From Arthrobacter sp. PM3 (lineage in GTDB: Bacteria > Actinomycetota > Actinomycetes > Actinomycetales > Micrococcaceae): a stretch of 64,000 nucleotides of DNA. How positions within the stretch are numbered: position 1 is the first letter of the stretch; the number at the start of each line of letters is the position of its first letter. This document shows, piece after piece, positions 21,521 to 29,720 of this stretch. The notes beneath the pieces were generated by a model. It was given only the letters and a program-made list of their open reading frames with translations, was not told the DNA's origin and searched no databases. A program made the position numbers and the translations under genes. Where the stretch lies: contig NZ_CP022314.1 of NCBI RefSeq assembly GCF_003352915.1, positions 1,426,238 to 1,490,237 on the forward strand. The letters run 5' to 3'.

Positions 21521-21555
21521 GTCCCGGATCGCGAAACGCGGTCCGGGACTTTTTT
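21521..21555 (+). terminator. Intrinsic terminator of tRNA-Ala
   Basis: GTCCCGGA...TCCGGGAC stem with a GCGAAACGC-type inner stem, followed by six T residues (21550-21555). It lies 9 bp past tRNA-Ala. The T run reaches the 3' end of the convergent cupin gene, so the hairpin may serve both strands. Confidence 0.92.
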
Positions 21556-21923
21556 CATTCTTTCGGTTTGGCGTAGTCCGCCATCCCCTGCCAGTCGATG
21601 AACACATAAGGCTCATCGCCGAGCACCCAGGCATCGTGACCCGGCGGGATGACGCCGAAGTCGCCCGGCCCGAATTCCAGCTCCTCGCCGTCGTCCATAA
21701 CCACTTTGATGCGACCGGAAATCGTGTAGCCGGTGTGGCTGGCCTGGCAGCTGTCCGTCTTGGCGATCGGTTTGACGTGATCGGACCATTTCCAGCCCGG
21801 CAGGAACGTGGCCCGGCCAACGGGGCCGGCCTCGAGATTGACGAGCTCCACCTGACCCATACCGTCGGCAACAGGACGTGTTTCTTCCGGATCGTCCAGG
21901 CTCTTGCGGATCATTGACGCCAT
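21555..21923 (-). CDS. Cupin-domain protein
   Basis: 122 residues from the ATG at 21923, which has GGAGA 7 nt upstream; a longer frame to 22004 lacks such a site. It is a single beta-barrel cupin: WKWSDHVKPI, CQASHTGYTISGRIKVVMDDG and ELEFGPGDFGVIPPGHDAWV match the two cupin motifs. His residues at SDH, SHTG and GHD could bind a metal. The substrate is unknown; similar proteins are often annotated only as cupin-domain. Confidence 0.85.
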   Translation of the reverse strand: MASMIRKSLDDPEETRPVADGMGQVELVNLEAGPVGRATFLPGWKWSDHVKPIAKTDSCQASHTGYTISGRIKVVMDDGEELEFGPGDFGVIPPGHDAWVLGDEPYVFIDWQGMADYAKPKE

Positions 21924-22052
21924 GATGGTCTCCTTCTTCGATGATGGTGATACCGGAATGTGAGACCGCAGTTTAAGCGTGGCACCGCGGTATTCGCCGG
22001 TCAAGGATCAGCACCCTCAGGGCCATTGACATCCGCCCACTAGTGTTGGACC

Positions 22053-22997
22053 GTGACCTTTTTACTCGCCGCCGTTGGAGTACTGGGCGTGGCGTCCTCC
22101 GGACCCCTTATTGCCGCCACTCTCGGCGCCACGTCCGTCAGTGCACTCGCCATCGCCTTCTGGCGCAACGCGATCGGCTCCGTCGTCATGGCCGGTCCTG
22201 TGCTGGTGCGCGACGCACGCCAGTTCGGACGCGTGACCGGGGCTGAATTCCGATGGTCCCTCGCCGCTGCGGTGGCCCTGGCATTGCACTTTGCCTGCTT
22301 CATCAGCTCCCTGCAGCTGACGTCCGTCGCGGCCGCGACGGCACTCGTGTGCCTGCAATCGGGCTGGATCGCGGTGTTCCAGCTTTTCCGGGGCGTCCGG
22401 CACCGCTGGCCCGTGCTCGTGGGACTGGGAATCGCGTTCGGCGGCGTCGTGACCATCACCGGCTTTGATATGGGCACCTCGCCCGAGGCGCTCCTCGGCG
22501 ATCTCCTGGCGGTGGCCGGCGGGGCCCTGGCGGGCATCTACACGCTCGCCGGAGGCAAAGCCCGGCAGAGCATGGGGACCGGCGTCTACACGACGCTCTG
22601 CTACGGCATGTGCGCCGCGATCGTGGCCGGCATGGCGCTGCTGGCCGGTCAGCCGCTGGCAGGGTTCGAGGCCGCCGGCTGGCTGGGGATTCTCGCTATC
22701 ACCGTCTGCGCCCAGCTCGTGGGCCACACGGCGTTCAACCACCTGCTGGCGACGATGAGCCCGTTGCTCGTGTCCATGATCATCCTGCTGGAAATCCCGG
22801 GTGCGGCGCTCCTGGCTGCCGCATTCCTGGCAGAGACGCTCCCGGTCGGGACCTATGCGGGGCTGGCGATGATCCTGGTGGGACTCGCCGTCGTCGTCCT
22901 GGGGCAGCGGAGGTCGCGCACCGTCCGCGGCGGCGCAGTGGCACCGGGTGCGGAGGGACCCGGTACGGAGCGGCTGATAGAGCTCGGCACCGATTAG
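22053..22997 (+). CDS. DMT-superfamily (EamA) transporter
   Basis: 314 residues with about ten hydrophobic segments arranged as two EamA repeats (about 5-140 and 150-285). Charged loops and a Gly-rich start (VGVLGVASSGPLIAATLGA) are typical of drug/metabolite exporters. The C-terminal 25 residues are polar. GTG start. The substrate cannot be read from sequence. It stands alone between a convergent glycosyltransferase and a divergent cupin. Confidence 0.87.
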   Translation: MTFLLAAVGVLGVASSGPLIAATLGATSVSALAIAFWRNAIGSVVMAGPVLVRDARQFGRVTGAEFRWSLAAAVALALHFACFISSLQLTSVAAATALVCLQSGWIAVFQLFRGVRHRWPVLVGLGIAFGGVVTITGFDMGTSPEALLGDLLAVAGGALAGIYTLAGGKARQSMGTGVYTTLCYGMCAAIVAGMALLAGQPLAGFEAAGWLGILAITVCAQLVGHTAFNHLLATMSPLLVSMIILLEIPGAALLAAAFLAETLPVGTYAGLAMILVGLAVVVLGQRRSRTVRGGAVAPGAEGPGTERLIELGTD

Positions 22998-23021
22998 TCG
23001 CGGCACCAACCGACTGCGTGG

Positions 23022-23894
23022 CTACTGGCCGCCCCGTCGGGCCGGCTGGGCCGTGTTGACCGTGTGGATGGCGCGGAGAAGCTTGGCCGGGAAGTAGACG
23101 GAGAAGAACACCACCATGGGGGCTTTCAGCGCCATCTTCTTAACGTTGTGGGCCTTGTAGGTGCGGTCAAAGCGCGTCACGTAGTAGCGGTAGTCCCGGG
23201 GCGAGTCCTCCAGCCGCCGGGCCGACATCCCCGAGATCATCTGGGGCCAGTACTGGATCCTGAGGTCGTGGTCGGCCAGGTGCAGCGAGAGGTCGATGTC
23301 CTCGTGCATTTCGTCGCGTTCGTCCCGGCAGGTGTCGGCGCGGATGGTCTCCCAGGCCGAGCGGCGCAGGGCCATGTTGGAGCCGAAGAGGAAGTGGTAC
23401 TGGTGTTTGGCGAGCCTGAGCATCAGCTGCCGCATTTTGTCGTCCGCCTTGAGCCCGAACCGGCGCATCGGCATGTCGTAATAGACTACGGGCCCGGTCG
23501 CCGCGTGGACCGACTCGTCCGCGAAGGCCTTCTGCACCTGCTCCACCCAGTCCGGCTCGAGCACGGAGTCAGCGTCGATGCGGCCGAGGATGTCGCCGGT
23601 GGCGTGGTCGAGGCCGAAATTGCGGGTCGGAATCAGCCCCTGGTCGCGGTCCTGGCTGAGCAGGATGATGGGACTTTCCGGATACTCCAGCTGCATCTGC
23701 CGCACGATCTGTGCCGTGCGGTCCTTGGACATGTTGTCCACCACGATGATTTCGTGGGCCGGCACCGACTGGTACACCGCGGCAATGAGGCACTGCCGGA
23801 TAACGCTTTCCTCGTTGTAGGCCGGGATCACCACAGAAACAGCCGGCGGCGGAGCAGTAAGCAAGGCGTCCTGGGGTGATCTGTGCGGTGACAT
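23022..23894 (-). CDS. Family 2 glycosyltransferase
   Basis: 290 residues from the ATG at 23894 (MSPHRSPQD); the longer frame adds 41 residues of low-complexity sequence. The GT-A fold starts VSVVIPAYNEESVIRQCL; the DxD metal motif is in GRIDADSVLEPDW, and acidic RDERDEMHEDIDLSLHL fits the ED motif. A hydrophobic segment near the C terminus (MALKAPMVVFFSVYFPAKLL) may anchor it to the membrane. Donor and acceptor are unknown. Confidence 0.87.
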   Translation of the reverse strand: MSPHRSPQDALLTAPPPAVSVVIPAYNEESVIRQCLIAAVYQSVPAHEIIVVDNMSKDRTAQIVRQMQLEYPESPIILLSQDRDQGLIPTRNFGLDHATGDILGRIDADSVLEPDWVEQVQKAFADESVHAATGPVVYYDMPMRRFGLKADDKMRQLMLRLAKHQYHFLFGSNMALRRSAWETIRADTCRDERDEMHEDIDLSLHLADHDLRIQYWPQMISGMSARRLEDSPRDYRYYVTRFDRTYKAHNVKKMALKAPMVVFFSVYFPAKLLRAIHTVNTAQPARRGGQ

Positions 23895-24010
23895 CACCAC
23901 CAACTTAGCATCCGGGCCGCCGTCGAAACCGGGCTGCGGCGCGGCATGACGCGCCGGCGGGCCAGCCAGGCATGGCGCCCGGGCACGCAGGGCGGCAACA
24001 GCGGCCGGGC

Positions 24011-24050
24011 ACAACAAAGGGAGGGCTCCCGCCGTGGCGGAATCCCTCCC
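24011..24050 (-). terminator. Terminator of the Ala-rich membrane protein gene
   Basis: On the minus strand GGGAGGG...CCCTCCC with inner TCCGCC/GGCGGGA pairing, then TTTGTTGT. It lies 56 bp past the stop at 24106. Confidence 0.7.
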
Positions 24051-24105
24051 TCGTCGGATCCGGTGTCTGACCCTGTACCTGCTCGGACCGGCGTTCCGGC
24101 CGGTA

Positions 24106-25056
24106 CTACTGGCCGGGCTTGTTGGCGCCGTTGTTCAGGTTGGACGCGATGTTGCGGACGGCAGTCTTGGCATCGGTGGCAACCTTGGAAGCGGCTTTCG
24201 TCGCGTCGTCGGCCGCGTCCTTGGCAGCATCCGCAGCGTCGTCGGCCGCGTCAGCCGCGGTGTCGGCTGCCGCGTCCGCTGCGGCGACGGCGGCGGCACC
24301 GGCCTTATCGGCGGTGTCCTTGAGGGTCTCGCTGACACCCGAGGGCGCCGGGGCCGGCGTCACGGGCGTCGGAACCTTCCACGGGTCCTCCACCGGCTTG
24401 GATGCCCTCCAGGCAGCGACGCCGGCAGCTACCGCAGCGGCGAGGATGCCGAAGATGAGCAGCCCGCGGTGCTTGTGCTTGGGCTTCTGCGGCTTGCCGA
24501 GCTTGGCGCTGGCGGTCTTGGAGGCCTCGCTGGCGACAGCCTTGATGTTCTTGCCGGCGACATGGGCCTGCTCCTGGACGCTGCGGACCACACCGGAGTC
24601 GACAAGCTTCTGTGCCACGGCGTCCACGTGCGCCGGAGCGTTTTCCAGCGTGCGGTGGACAGCCTCCGAAGCGTGCCCGAGCTGGTCGGAGAGCCGGGGA
24701 AGGTATTCGACAACCACCCGGTCACGTGCGTTGGCGATCACCGGGGCCGCCTTGTCCACAGCTTCGTGCAGGCGCGGTGCTGCGCCCTCGGCGGCGTCGG
24801 TGATCTTGGGCGCAAGGTGGGCCAGGCTGTCCTGGAGGCGGGGGGTGACAGTGGCGACGCTGCCGGCCAGGGTGTGGGCGGCAGTCTTGAGCCCCTCCTG
24901 GATCTTGGGAGAAGCGGTGTCCAGTCCATACTGCAACCGGGGAACGGCCCAATTCACGGCCGCTTCAACCCGCGGGGCCGCCCAATCCTTGGCGGTGTCC
25001 ACCCCGCTGCTGACTGTCTGCTCCAGATCACGGGCAATACGATCCGATTTCTTCAC
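24106..25056 (-). CDS. Ala-rich protein with amphipathic repeats and one membrane helix
   Basis: 316 residues, not assigned to a characterised family. The first 190 residues are repeated amphipathic helices with a recurring pattern such as W-AAPRVEAAVNWAVPRL and KITDAAEGAAPRLHEAV (period about 20-25). A basic stretch KPQKPKHKHRG leads into a single transmembrane helix (LLIFGILAAAVAAGVAAWRA, about 199-218). After a Pro-rich linker the tail is long Ala/Asp helix (ADAAADTAADAADDAADA). It could be a cell-envelope or apolipoprotein-like coat protein; that is inference. It is monocistronic, with its own terminator. Confidence 0.8.
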   Translation of the reverse strand: MKKSDRIARDLEQTVSSGVDTAKDWAAPRVEAAVNWAVPRLQYGLDTASPKIQEGLKTAAHTLAGSVATVTPRLQDSLAHLAPKITDAAEGAAPRLHEAVDKAAPVIANARDRVVVEYLPRLSDQLGHASEAVHRTLENAPAHVDAVAQKLVDSGVVRSVQEQAHVAGKNIKAVASEASKTASAKLGKPQKPKHKHRGLLIFGILAAAVAAGVAAWRASKPVEDPWKVPTPVTPAPAPSGVSETLKDTADKAGAAAVAAADAAADTAADAADDAADAAKDAADDATKAASKVATDAKTAVRNIASNLNNGANKPGQ

Positions 25057-25210
25057 AACTACCTCCCGATTAATGTGACGGTCTGCTGTTAGCCTACGTG
25101 TCTAGGAACGCACCGGCTATTCTTCAGGCCGAATTCCAGTGGATTTCACCCAGCGCGGAACTGACTCCGGTGCCCCCGCCGCCCGGACCCGTCATGGAAG
25201 AATAGGGCCT

Positions 25211-25756
25211 ATGACTGCCAACGCAACCGCTAAAGCCACCATCCACACGAGCCTCGGCGACATCGTCGTCAACCTCTTCGGCAACCACACGCCCAAGACC
25301 GTCGACAACTTCGTCGGGCTCGCCACCGGTGAGAAGGCCTGGACCCACCCCGAGACCGGCGAGGACAAGACGGGCACGCCGCTCTACGACGGCACCATCT
25401 TCCACCGCATCATCAAGGACTTCATGATCCAGGCCGGCGATCCCCTGGGCCGCGGCACCGGCGGACCGGGCTACCGGTTCGACGACGAAATCCACCCGGA
25501 GCTGACCTTCAACGAGCCGTACAAGCTGGCCATGGCCAACGCCGGCATCCAGATGGGCCGCGGCACCAACGGCTCGCAGTTCTTCATCACCACCGTCCCC
25601 ACGGGATGGCTGCAGGGCAAGCACAGCATCTTCGGCGAAGTGGCCGATGAAGACTCCAAGAAGGTCGTCGACGCCATCGAAGGCGTCCGCACCGGCATGG
25701 GTGACCGCCCGGTCGAGGACGTCACCATCAACAGCATCGACATCGAAAAGCTCTAA
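25211..25756 (+). CDS. Peptidyl-prolyl cis-trans isomerase, cyclophilin type
   Basis: It isomerises Xaa-Pro bonds in the cytoplasm. 181 residues from the ATG at 25211 (MTANATAKATIHTSLG); an upstream in-frame start gives extra low-complexity residues. Cyclophilin motifs: FHRIIKDFMIQAGDP (catalytic Arg), GRGTNGSQFFITTVPT and LQGKHSIFGEVAD. The order after the origin and before a rhomboid gene is common in Actinobacteria (Rv0009/Rv0110-like). Confidence 0.95.
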   Translation: MTANATAKATIHTSLGDIVVNLFGNHTPKTVDNFVGLATGEKAWTHPETGEDKTGTPLYDGTIFHRIIKDFMIQAGDPLGRGTGGPGYRFDDEIHPELTFNEPYKLAMANAGIQMGRGTNGSQFFITTVPTGWLQGKHSIFGEVADEDSKKVVDAIEGVRTGMGDRPVEDVTINSIDIEKL

Positions 25757-25765
25757 TCCCACACC

Positions 25766-26632
25766 ATGAGCTACGGAGTTCCGGCGGCAGAGCCGTCCGC
25801 GGAGGTCCCGGTCTGCCCCAGGCACCCGGACCGGCCAGCCTATGTGCGCTGCCAGCGATGCGGGCGCCCTGCGTGCCCCGATTGCCAGCGGGCGGCCGCC
25901 GTCGGATTCCAATGCGTTGACTGCGTCAACGAAACCAAACGCACGACGCCGGCCGTCCGGACTGTCTATGGCGGCGCCGTCACGACCGGCAAACCCGTGG
26001 TCACCTTCACGATCATCGGCCTGTGCGCCCTTGTCTATGCGCTGCAGTGGATAGTCCCCAACGACGGCATCTACCAGCAACTGGCCTACGCCCCCGCCTT
26101 CACGGATACCGAGCCGTGGCGGATGCTCACCTCGGCATTCCTGCACTCGCAGGGATTCCTGCTTCACATCGTCCTGAACATGTATACGTTGTGGATTTTC
26201 GGCCAGATCCTTGAACCGCTGCTGGGCCACGCCCGCTTTCTGGTCATCTATCTGCTCTCGGCCGTCGGCGGATCGGCCGGCTTCCTCCTGCTGACCCCGG
26301 TTTATCCGGTGAACGGGCCGGTGGGCCTCGTGGGAGCCTCAGGCGCCATCTTCGGCCTGTTCGGCGCCCTGCTGGTGGTCCAGCGGCAACGCGGCGGCGA
26401 TATCCGCCAACTTCTGGTGCTGATCGCCATCAACGGCGTCATCGGTTTCATGGTCCCCCAGATCGCGTGGCAGGCCCATCTCGGCGGCCTCGTCACCGGC
26501 GTACTAAGTGCCGCCGTCATCGCCTACACCCCTCGTGGCCCCCGGCAGACCCTGGTGCAGGTTCTTGGCCTGGCCGGCGTCTTGGTGCTGGTTATCGTCG
26601 CATCCGCCGTACGGATGGCCAGCGCCGCCTAG
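25766..26632 (+). CDS. Rhomboid-family intramembrane serine protease with a zinc-finger N terminus
   Basis: 288 residues. About 15-55 hold a B-box-like zinc motif (CPRHPDRPAYVRCQRCGRPACPDCQ and CVDC). The rhomboid core has about six membrane helices. The catalytic Ser is in GASGAIFG, the catalytic His in WQAHLGGLVTG, and HIVLNMYTLWIFG supplies the H/N motif. It cleaves membrane proteins within the bilayer; the substrates are unknown. It starts 9 bp after the cyclophilin stop, so the two are likely co-transcribed. Confidence 0.94.
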   Translation: MSYGVPAAEPSAEVPVCPRHPDRPAYVRCQRCGRPACPDCQRAAAVGFQCVDCVNETKRTTPAVRTVYGGAVTTGKPVVTFTIIGLCALVYALQWIVPNDGIYQQLAYAPAFTDTEPWRMLTSAFLHSQGFLLHIVLNMYTLWIFGQILEPLLGHARFLVIYLLSAVGGSAGFLLLTPVYPVNGPVGLVGASGAIFGLFGALLVVQRQRGGDIRQLLVLIAINGVIGFMVPQIAWQAHLGGLVTGVLSAAVIAYTPRGPRQTLVQVLGLAGVLVLVIVASAVRMASAA

Positions 26633-26894
26633 TTCGGCCTGCCCCCTCGCCGTCGGCGCGCACCCCGCCCTGCGCGTGCCTCTCCCTCTCCCTCGCCGTC
26701 GGCGGGCTTCTCCGTCCGGGGCTACTTCGACACGAAAACACTGCTCCCTGGCCCTTCATCGCCGCCTCAGTGCCGCAAAGCCGCCCCGGACGGCGCCCGA
26801 CTTCCTCCCCTGCCCGCGGGAGCGCAACGGCAGTCCGCTTACCCGAGGGCAAACCGGCCCGGCCGTCGGTGGTTTCTGCTGCAGCGGGCGGAAG

Positions 26895-26928
26895 TTTTCC
26901 ACAAGCGTTTTCCACAGTGTTAATAACT
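26895..26928 (+). repeat. DnaA-box/GTTAATAAC module A1
   Basis: Two TTTTCCACA boxes (26895-26903 and 26908-26916) followed without gap by GTGTTAATAACT (26917-26928). The same 12-mer, reversed, is in oriC at 10781-10792. Confidence 0.8.
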
Positions 26929-27024
26929 TACAGGCATGTAGTTCCGGGCGGCGTACCCGATCTGACCGCCACGACGGGCGATTTTCGACGTCGCCCGAGC
27001 CGACTTCGGTCGGATGTCCACACC

Positions 27025-27070
27025 TGTGGATAACTTCTGTGGGTTCTTCTGTTAGTAAGTGGACAACTTG
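27025..27070 (-). repeat. DnaA-box module B1
   Basis: TGTGGATAACTTCTGTGGG, then GTTAGTAAGTGGACAACTT about 16 bp on. A perfect DnaA box (27025-27033) in reverse orientation is paired with a GTTAnTAAG motif and a degenerate box. Confidence 0.78.
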
Positions 27071-27205
27071 GCGGTCTCGAAGTTCGTATCCAACGGGCAC
27101 GACGCCGGCAGTGCCCCGCCATCAACCGTCTGACCGCTGCCGCAAGGAGAGTACCCCGCAGCGCCCGGTGGGGGGCGCGGTCAGGCGGGGCACGTTTCAA
27201 CAAGG

Positions 27206-27226
27206 TTATTCACAGTGTTAATAACT
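27206..27226 (+). repeat. DnaA-box/GTTAATAAC module A2
   Basis: TTATTCACA (perfect TTATNCACA box) is immediately followed by GTGTTAATAACT, the same 12-mer as in A1. Confidence 0.82.
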
Positions 27227-27304
27227 CGGCACTCCCGGTACCGGGCGGGAAGTTTTCCGGCTCATGGCCCGTCAGCGGGGATTGCCACATGGTTTCCCCG
27301 ACGT

Positions 27305-27360
27305 TTATCCCCAGCTGTGGATAACTTGTGGGTAGCGGGGTGTTACTAAGTGGATAACTC
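27305..27360 (-). repeat. DnaA-box module B2
   Basis: TTATCCCCA, then TGTGGATAACTTGTGGG, then GTTACTAAGTGGATAACTC. The arrangement matches B1, spaced 291 bp from it. Confidence 0.8.
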
Positions 27361-27455
27361 TCCGGCTGCCTCTGACGATGTCTGTGGAACCAGGGGTTGT
27401 ACCGCGAACCGATCATCCAAGCATCAATCTTCGCTCGAAAACCCGAGGGTGGCAC

Positions 27456-27487
27456 TTTTCCACAGGGAATCCACACTGTTAATAACT
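27456..27487 (+). repeat. DnaA-box/GTTAATAAC module A3
   Basis: TTTTCCACA and GAATCCACA followed directly by CTGTTAATAACT; it continues ACAGAGGTGTAATTC, close to A1's ACAGGCATGTAGTTC. Confidence 0.8.
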
Positions 27488-27606
27488 TACAGAGGTGTAA
27501 TTCAGCCGAGGCCCGAGGCGGACCCGCCTGCCGGAAACCCGTTATTGGCCTCTGACCAGCGCTTTAACCTCTCAGGAGACTGGAAATGGTTGGAACTTAT
27601 GAACAT

Positions 27607-27655
27607 TGTGGATAAGTTTCCCCAGACTTGTGCACAGCTGTGGAAAAGCTCGGCA
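27607..27655 (-). repeat. DnaA-box module B3
   Basis: TGTGGATAA (27607-27615) followed by TTGTGCACAGCTGTGGAAAAG, 291 bp from B2. It lacks the GTTAnTAAG motif and ends just before the next gene's stop codon. Confidence 0.7.
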
Positions 27656-27670
27656 GGGGAACTGGTGTCC

Positions 27671-28600
27671 CTAACCAGGGCTGGTTTGGGCCTGGACCCA
27701 TTCCACTTCATCGGCCAGCAGTTCCAGACTGGTCCCGGCCGGTTTGTATCCCAGATCCCGGGACGCAGTGGTGTCCAGGGTCATTGCTGTCCGCCACGGG
27801 TGCTGCCCGCGGTTGGACGTAGTCGGGACCAGCTCGATTGTTCCGCTCCATGCGAGTTGAGCAGCAATGGCCTGCACAATTTGCACCGCTGAAGGGGTGT
27901 CCGGATCGGCGGCGTTCAGGATGCGGGCCCCGGGGTGGGCCGCGAGAGTCTCGATCAGGGCGGCGGCATTGGCGGCTGCGCTGAGATGGTCGATAGTTTC
28001 CGGGTCGGCCAGCTCTATGGTCGGCTCTCCACGGAGCATGTGCTCAACGATGCCTTGTGTGCGGGCCTGTCGGGCCCAACGGCCGTGGACTTTCGAGGGT
28101 CGGATTACGGTCACCGGCAGGCCGGAGTCGAGTGCTGCAAGCTCAGCGGCGACCTTGCAGGGTGCGTATCCCTCCCGGCTGTAGGGGCTGACATCGTCTC
28201 CGGCCGGCGGAAGCGTAGGGGCGTCCTCGCAGATAGGCTGCTCAAACCGGGGAGACTCGTCACTGTTGACATGCCTGCCCGCCCTGTCGGCGTAGACAGC
28301 TCGGCTCGACACCAACACCGGGCAGGTCACTGACGCCATTACCGGAAGAATGGCCCTGACGTCTGCAGCCGTATATGCGGTGAGATCGACCAGCAGATCC
28401 GCACCGCCGCCTAGGAGCCCCTCAATTCCTGCGCTGTTGCTGCGCTCGATCTGGTGGAAGCGTACCCCTGCCTCCAAGAGCTCGACAGGCATTCGCGAAC
28501 CATCGCGGCCTGTCACATCCACGTTCCACCCTGCTTTGGCGAGCCGCAACGCGGTCATGCCGCCCATGGCTCCCGTGCCGCCTAACAGAACCGCCCGCAC
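27671..28600 (-). CDS. NAD(P)-dependent epimerase/reductase-like protein
   Basis: 309 residues from a GTG start behind GAGGGGGA. The N-terminal Rossmann motif is LLGGTGAMGG, and the TGRDG and DLTAYTAADV segments are typical of atypical short-chain dehydrogenases. SSRAVYAD followed by YSREGYAPCKVAAE looks like the Ser...Tyr-xxx-Lys site with Cys before Lys (Y-A-P-C-K). The middle VTVIRPSKVHGRW resembles the epimerase RPSxVxG motif. The substrate is unknown. Confidence 0.8.
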   Translation of the reverse strand: MRAVLLGGTGAMGGMTALRLAKAGWNVDVTGRDGSRMPVELLEAGVRFHQIERSNSAGIEGLLGGGADLLVDLTAYTAADVRAILPVMASVTCPVLVSSRAVYADRAGRHVNSDESPRFEQPICEDAPTLPPAGDDVSPYSREGYAPCKVAAELAALDSGLPVTVIRPSKVHGRWARQARTQGIVEHMLRGEPTIELADPETIDHLSAAANAAALIETLAAHPGARILNAADPDTPSAVQIVQAIAAQLAWSGTIELVPTTSNRGQHPWRTAMTLDTTASRDLGYKPAGTSLELLADEVEWVQAQTSPG

Positions 28601-28675
28601 TGTCTCCCCCTCGACCTCGAAACACGTCCACGCCAGCTAGCGCGCTTCGCGCTTCACAACTTATGGGCAGCGGTG

Positions 28676-29281
28676 CTAGTGCGGCCAGACTCCCGACGTT
28701 CCTCGCCGGTGGCTGTCCAGCAGATGGGTGTCGACCATGCCGATGGCTTCCATGAGCGCGAACATGGTGGTGGGTCCGACGAACGCGAAGCCCTTCTTCC
28801 GGAGCGCCTTGGACAATGCGATGGATTCGGCGGAGGTGGTGGGGATCTGGTCGAGGGAGCCGGGCCGGGGTGTGGCGGCCGGCTGGAAGGCCCAGACGAA
28901 GTCAACCAGGCCGCCGTCGTCCCTCAACGCCAGGGTGGCACGCGCATTGGTGATGGCCGCCTGGATCTTGAGCCGGTTCCGGACGATGCCGGCATCGAGC
29001 ATGAGCCGTTCGACGTCGGCGTCGGTGAAGGAGGCCACGGTTTCCGGGTGGAAGTCCTTGAAAGCGGCACGGAACGCGGGACGCTTGCGCAGAATTGTCG
29101 CCCACGACAATCCGGCCTGGAACCCCTCGAGGCTGATGCGTTCGTAGAGGCCCTGTTCATCCCGGACGGGCATCCCCCACTCGGTGTCGTAGTACTCACG
29201 CAGCATCGGATCCACTGCGGCCCACGCAGGCCGCGCCAGTCCGTCGTCGCCAACAATTGAGCCGCTTACTGCCTGGGTCAT
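28676..29281 (-). CDS. tag: DNA-3-methyladenine glycosylase I-like protein
   Basis: It excises 3-methyladenine in base-excision repair. 201 residues with the Tag core: YYDTEWGMPVRDEQGLYERISLEGFQAGLSW, FRAAFKDFHPETVASFTD and KKGFAFVGPTTMFALMEAIGMV. The zinc snap of E. coli Tag (Cys4, His17, His175, Cys179) is largely gone: the N-terminal Cys position reads RPAW, His17 is Tyr (YYD) and the last Cys is Ser. Only the His in DTHLLD remains. The fold should survive, but metal binding is doubtful. Confidence 0.9.
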   Translation of the reverse strand: MTQAVSGSIVGDDGLARPAWAAVDPMLREYYDTEWGMPVRDEQGLYERISLEGFQAGLSWATILRKRPAFRAAFKDFHPETVASFTDADVERLMLDAGIVRNRLKIQAAITNARATLALRDDGGLVDFVWAFQPAATPRPGSLDQIPTTSAESIALSKALRKKGFAFVGPTTMFALMEAIGMVDTHLLDSHRRGTSGVWPH

Positions 29282-29300
29282 CTCGAGTCCGGGGCGCGGG

Positions 29301-29552
29301 TCAGGAACGCCAGCGCGTGGTCATGAGGAACCCGATGATCGCGATTCCAAACCCGGCGACGATGTTCCACGAGCCCCACGCCTGGACCGGGAAGGCGCCC
29401 TCGGTGATGTAGAACGTGATGATCCACAGCAGCCCGATGATCATCAGGCCGAACATGACGGGCTTGAACCAGACCGGATTGGGCTTGTAGGCCGCAGCAG
29501 TAGTCTGCGGGGCCACAGTGTGAGTCCTCTTGCGCGGCTTCGAGACGGGCAC
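29301..29552 (-). CDS. crgA: Cell-division protein CrgA
   Basis: A small actinobacterial divisome membrane protein that interacts with FtsZ and penicillin-binding proteins. 83 residues: a basic start (PVSKPRKRT), then NPVWFKPVMFGLMIIGLLWIITFYIT (first membrane helix), GSWNIVAGFGIAIIGFLMT (second) and a short end TRWRS. It lies next to the sortase/pabA/kinase genes as in mycobacteria and streptomycetes. Confidence 0.95.
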   Translation of the reverse strand: MPVSKPRKRTHTVAPQTTAAAYKPNPVWFKPVMFGLMIIGLLWIITFYITEGAFPVQAWGSWNIVAGFGIAIIGFLMTTRWRS

Positions 29553-29720
29553 TGATCCTCCTTGGCGGTCCGGAACAAAAGCGGCTTGATATCCTGCCGG
29601 AAAGGATCCGGGGCGGGCAGCATGCTCTTGGTCAAGTTCGAATTCTTTATCGCAGCCAATTCTAGCTGTAGTTCAGGCCACACCGGTGACCCCGCAATCG
29701 CCCACGAGGAGAACCCCGCA

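Larger units (their letters stand above)
26633..27670. other. Gene-free region with an oriC-like DnaA-box array
   Basis: 1038 bp with no credible gene. The first 250 bp include a direct repeat CCCTCGCCGTCGGCG at 26644-26658 and 26690-26704. From 26895 the region carries repeated DnaA boxes: TTTTCCACA 26895-26903 and 26908-26916, TGTGGATAA 27025-27033, TTATTCACA 27206-27214, TTATCCCCA 27305-27313, TGTGGATAA 27316-27324, AGTGGATAA 27349-27357, TTTTCCACA 27456-27464, GAATCCACA 27467-27475 and TGTGGATAA 27607-27615. These alternate in orientation about every 110-180 bp. Three copies sit directly beside GTGTTAATAACT-type motifs. Confidence 0.85.

Noticed and set aside
26895..27655. CRISPR array
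   Set aside because: Repeats are short, degenerate, in both orientations and unevenly spaced; spacers vary in length and no cas genes are present.
26633..27670. Insertion sequence or mobile element in the rhomboid-epimerase gap
   Set aside because: No transposase frame and no terminal inverted repeats with target duplication; the repeats are DnaA boxes, not element ends.
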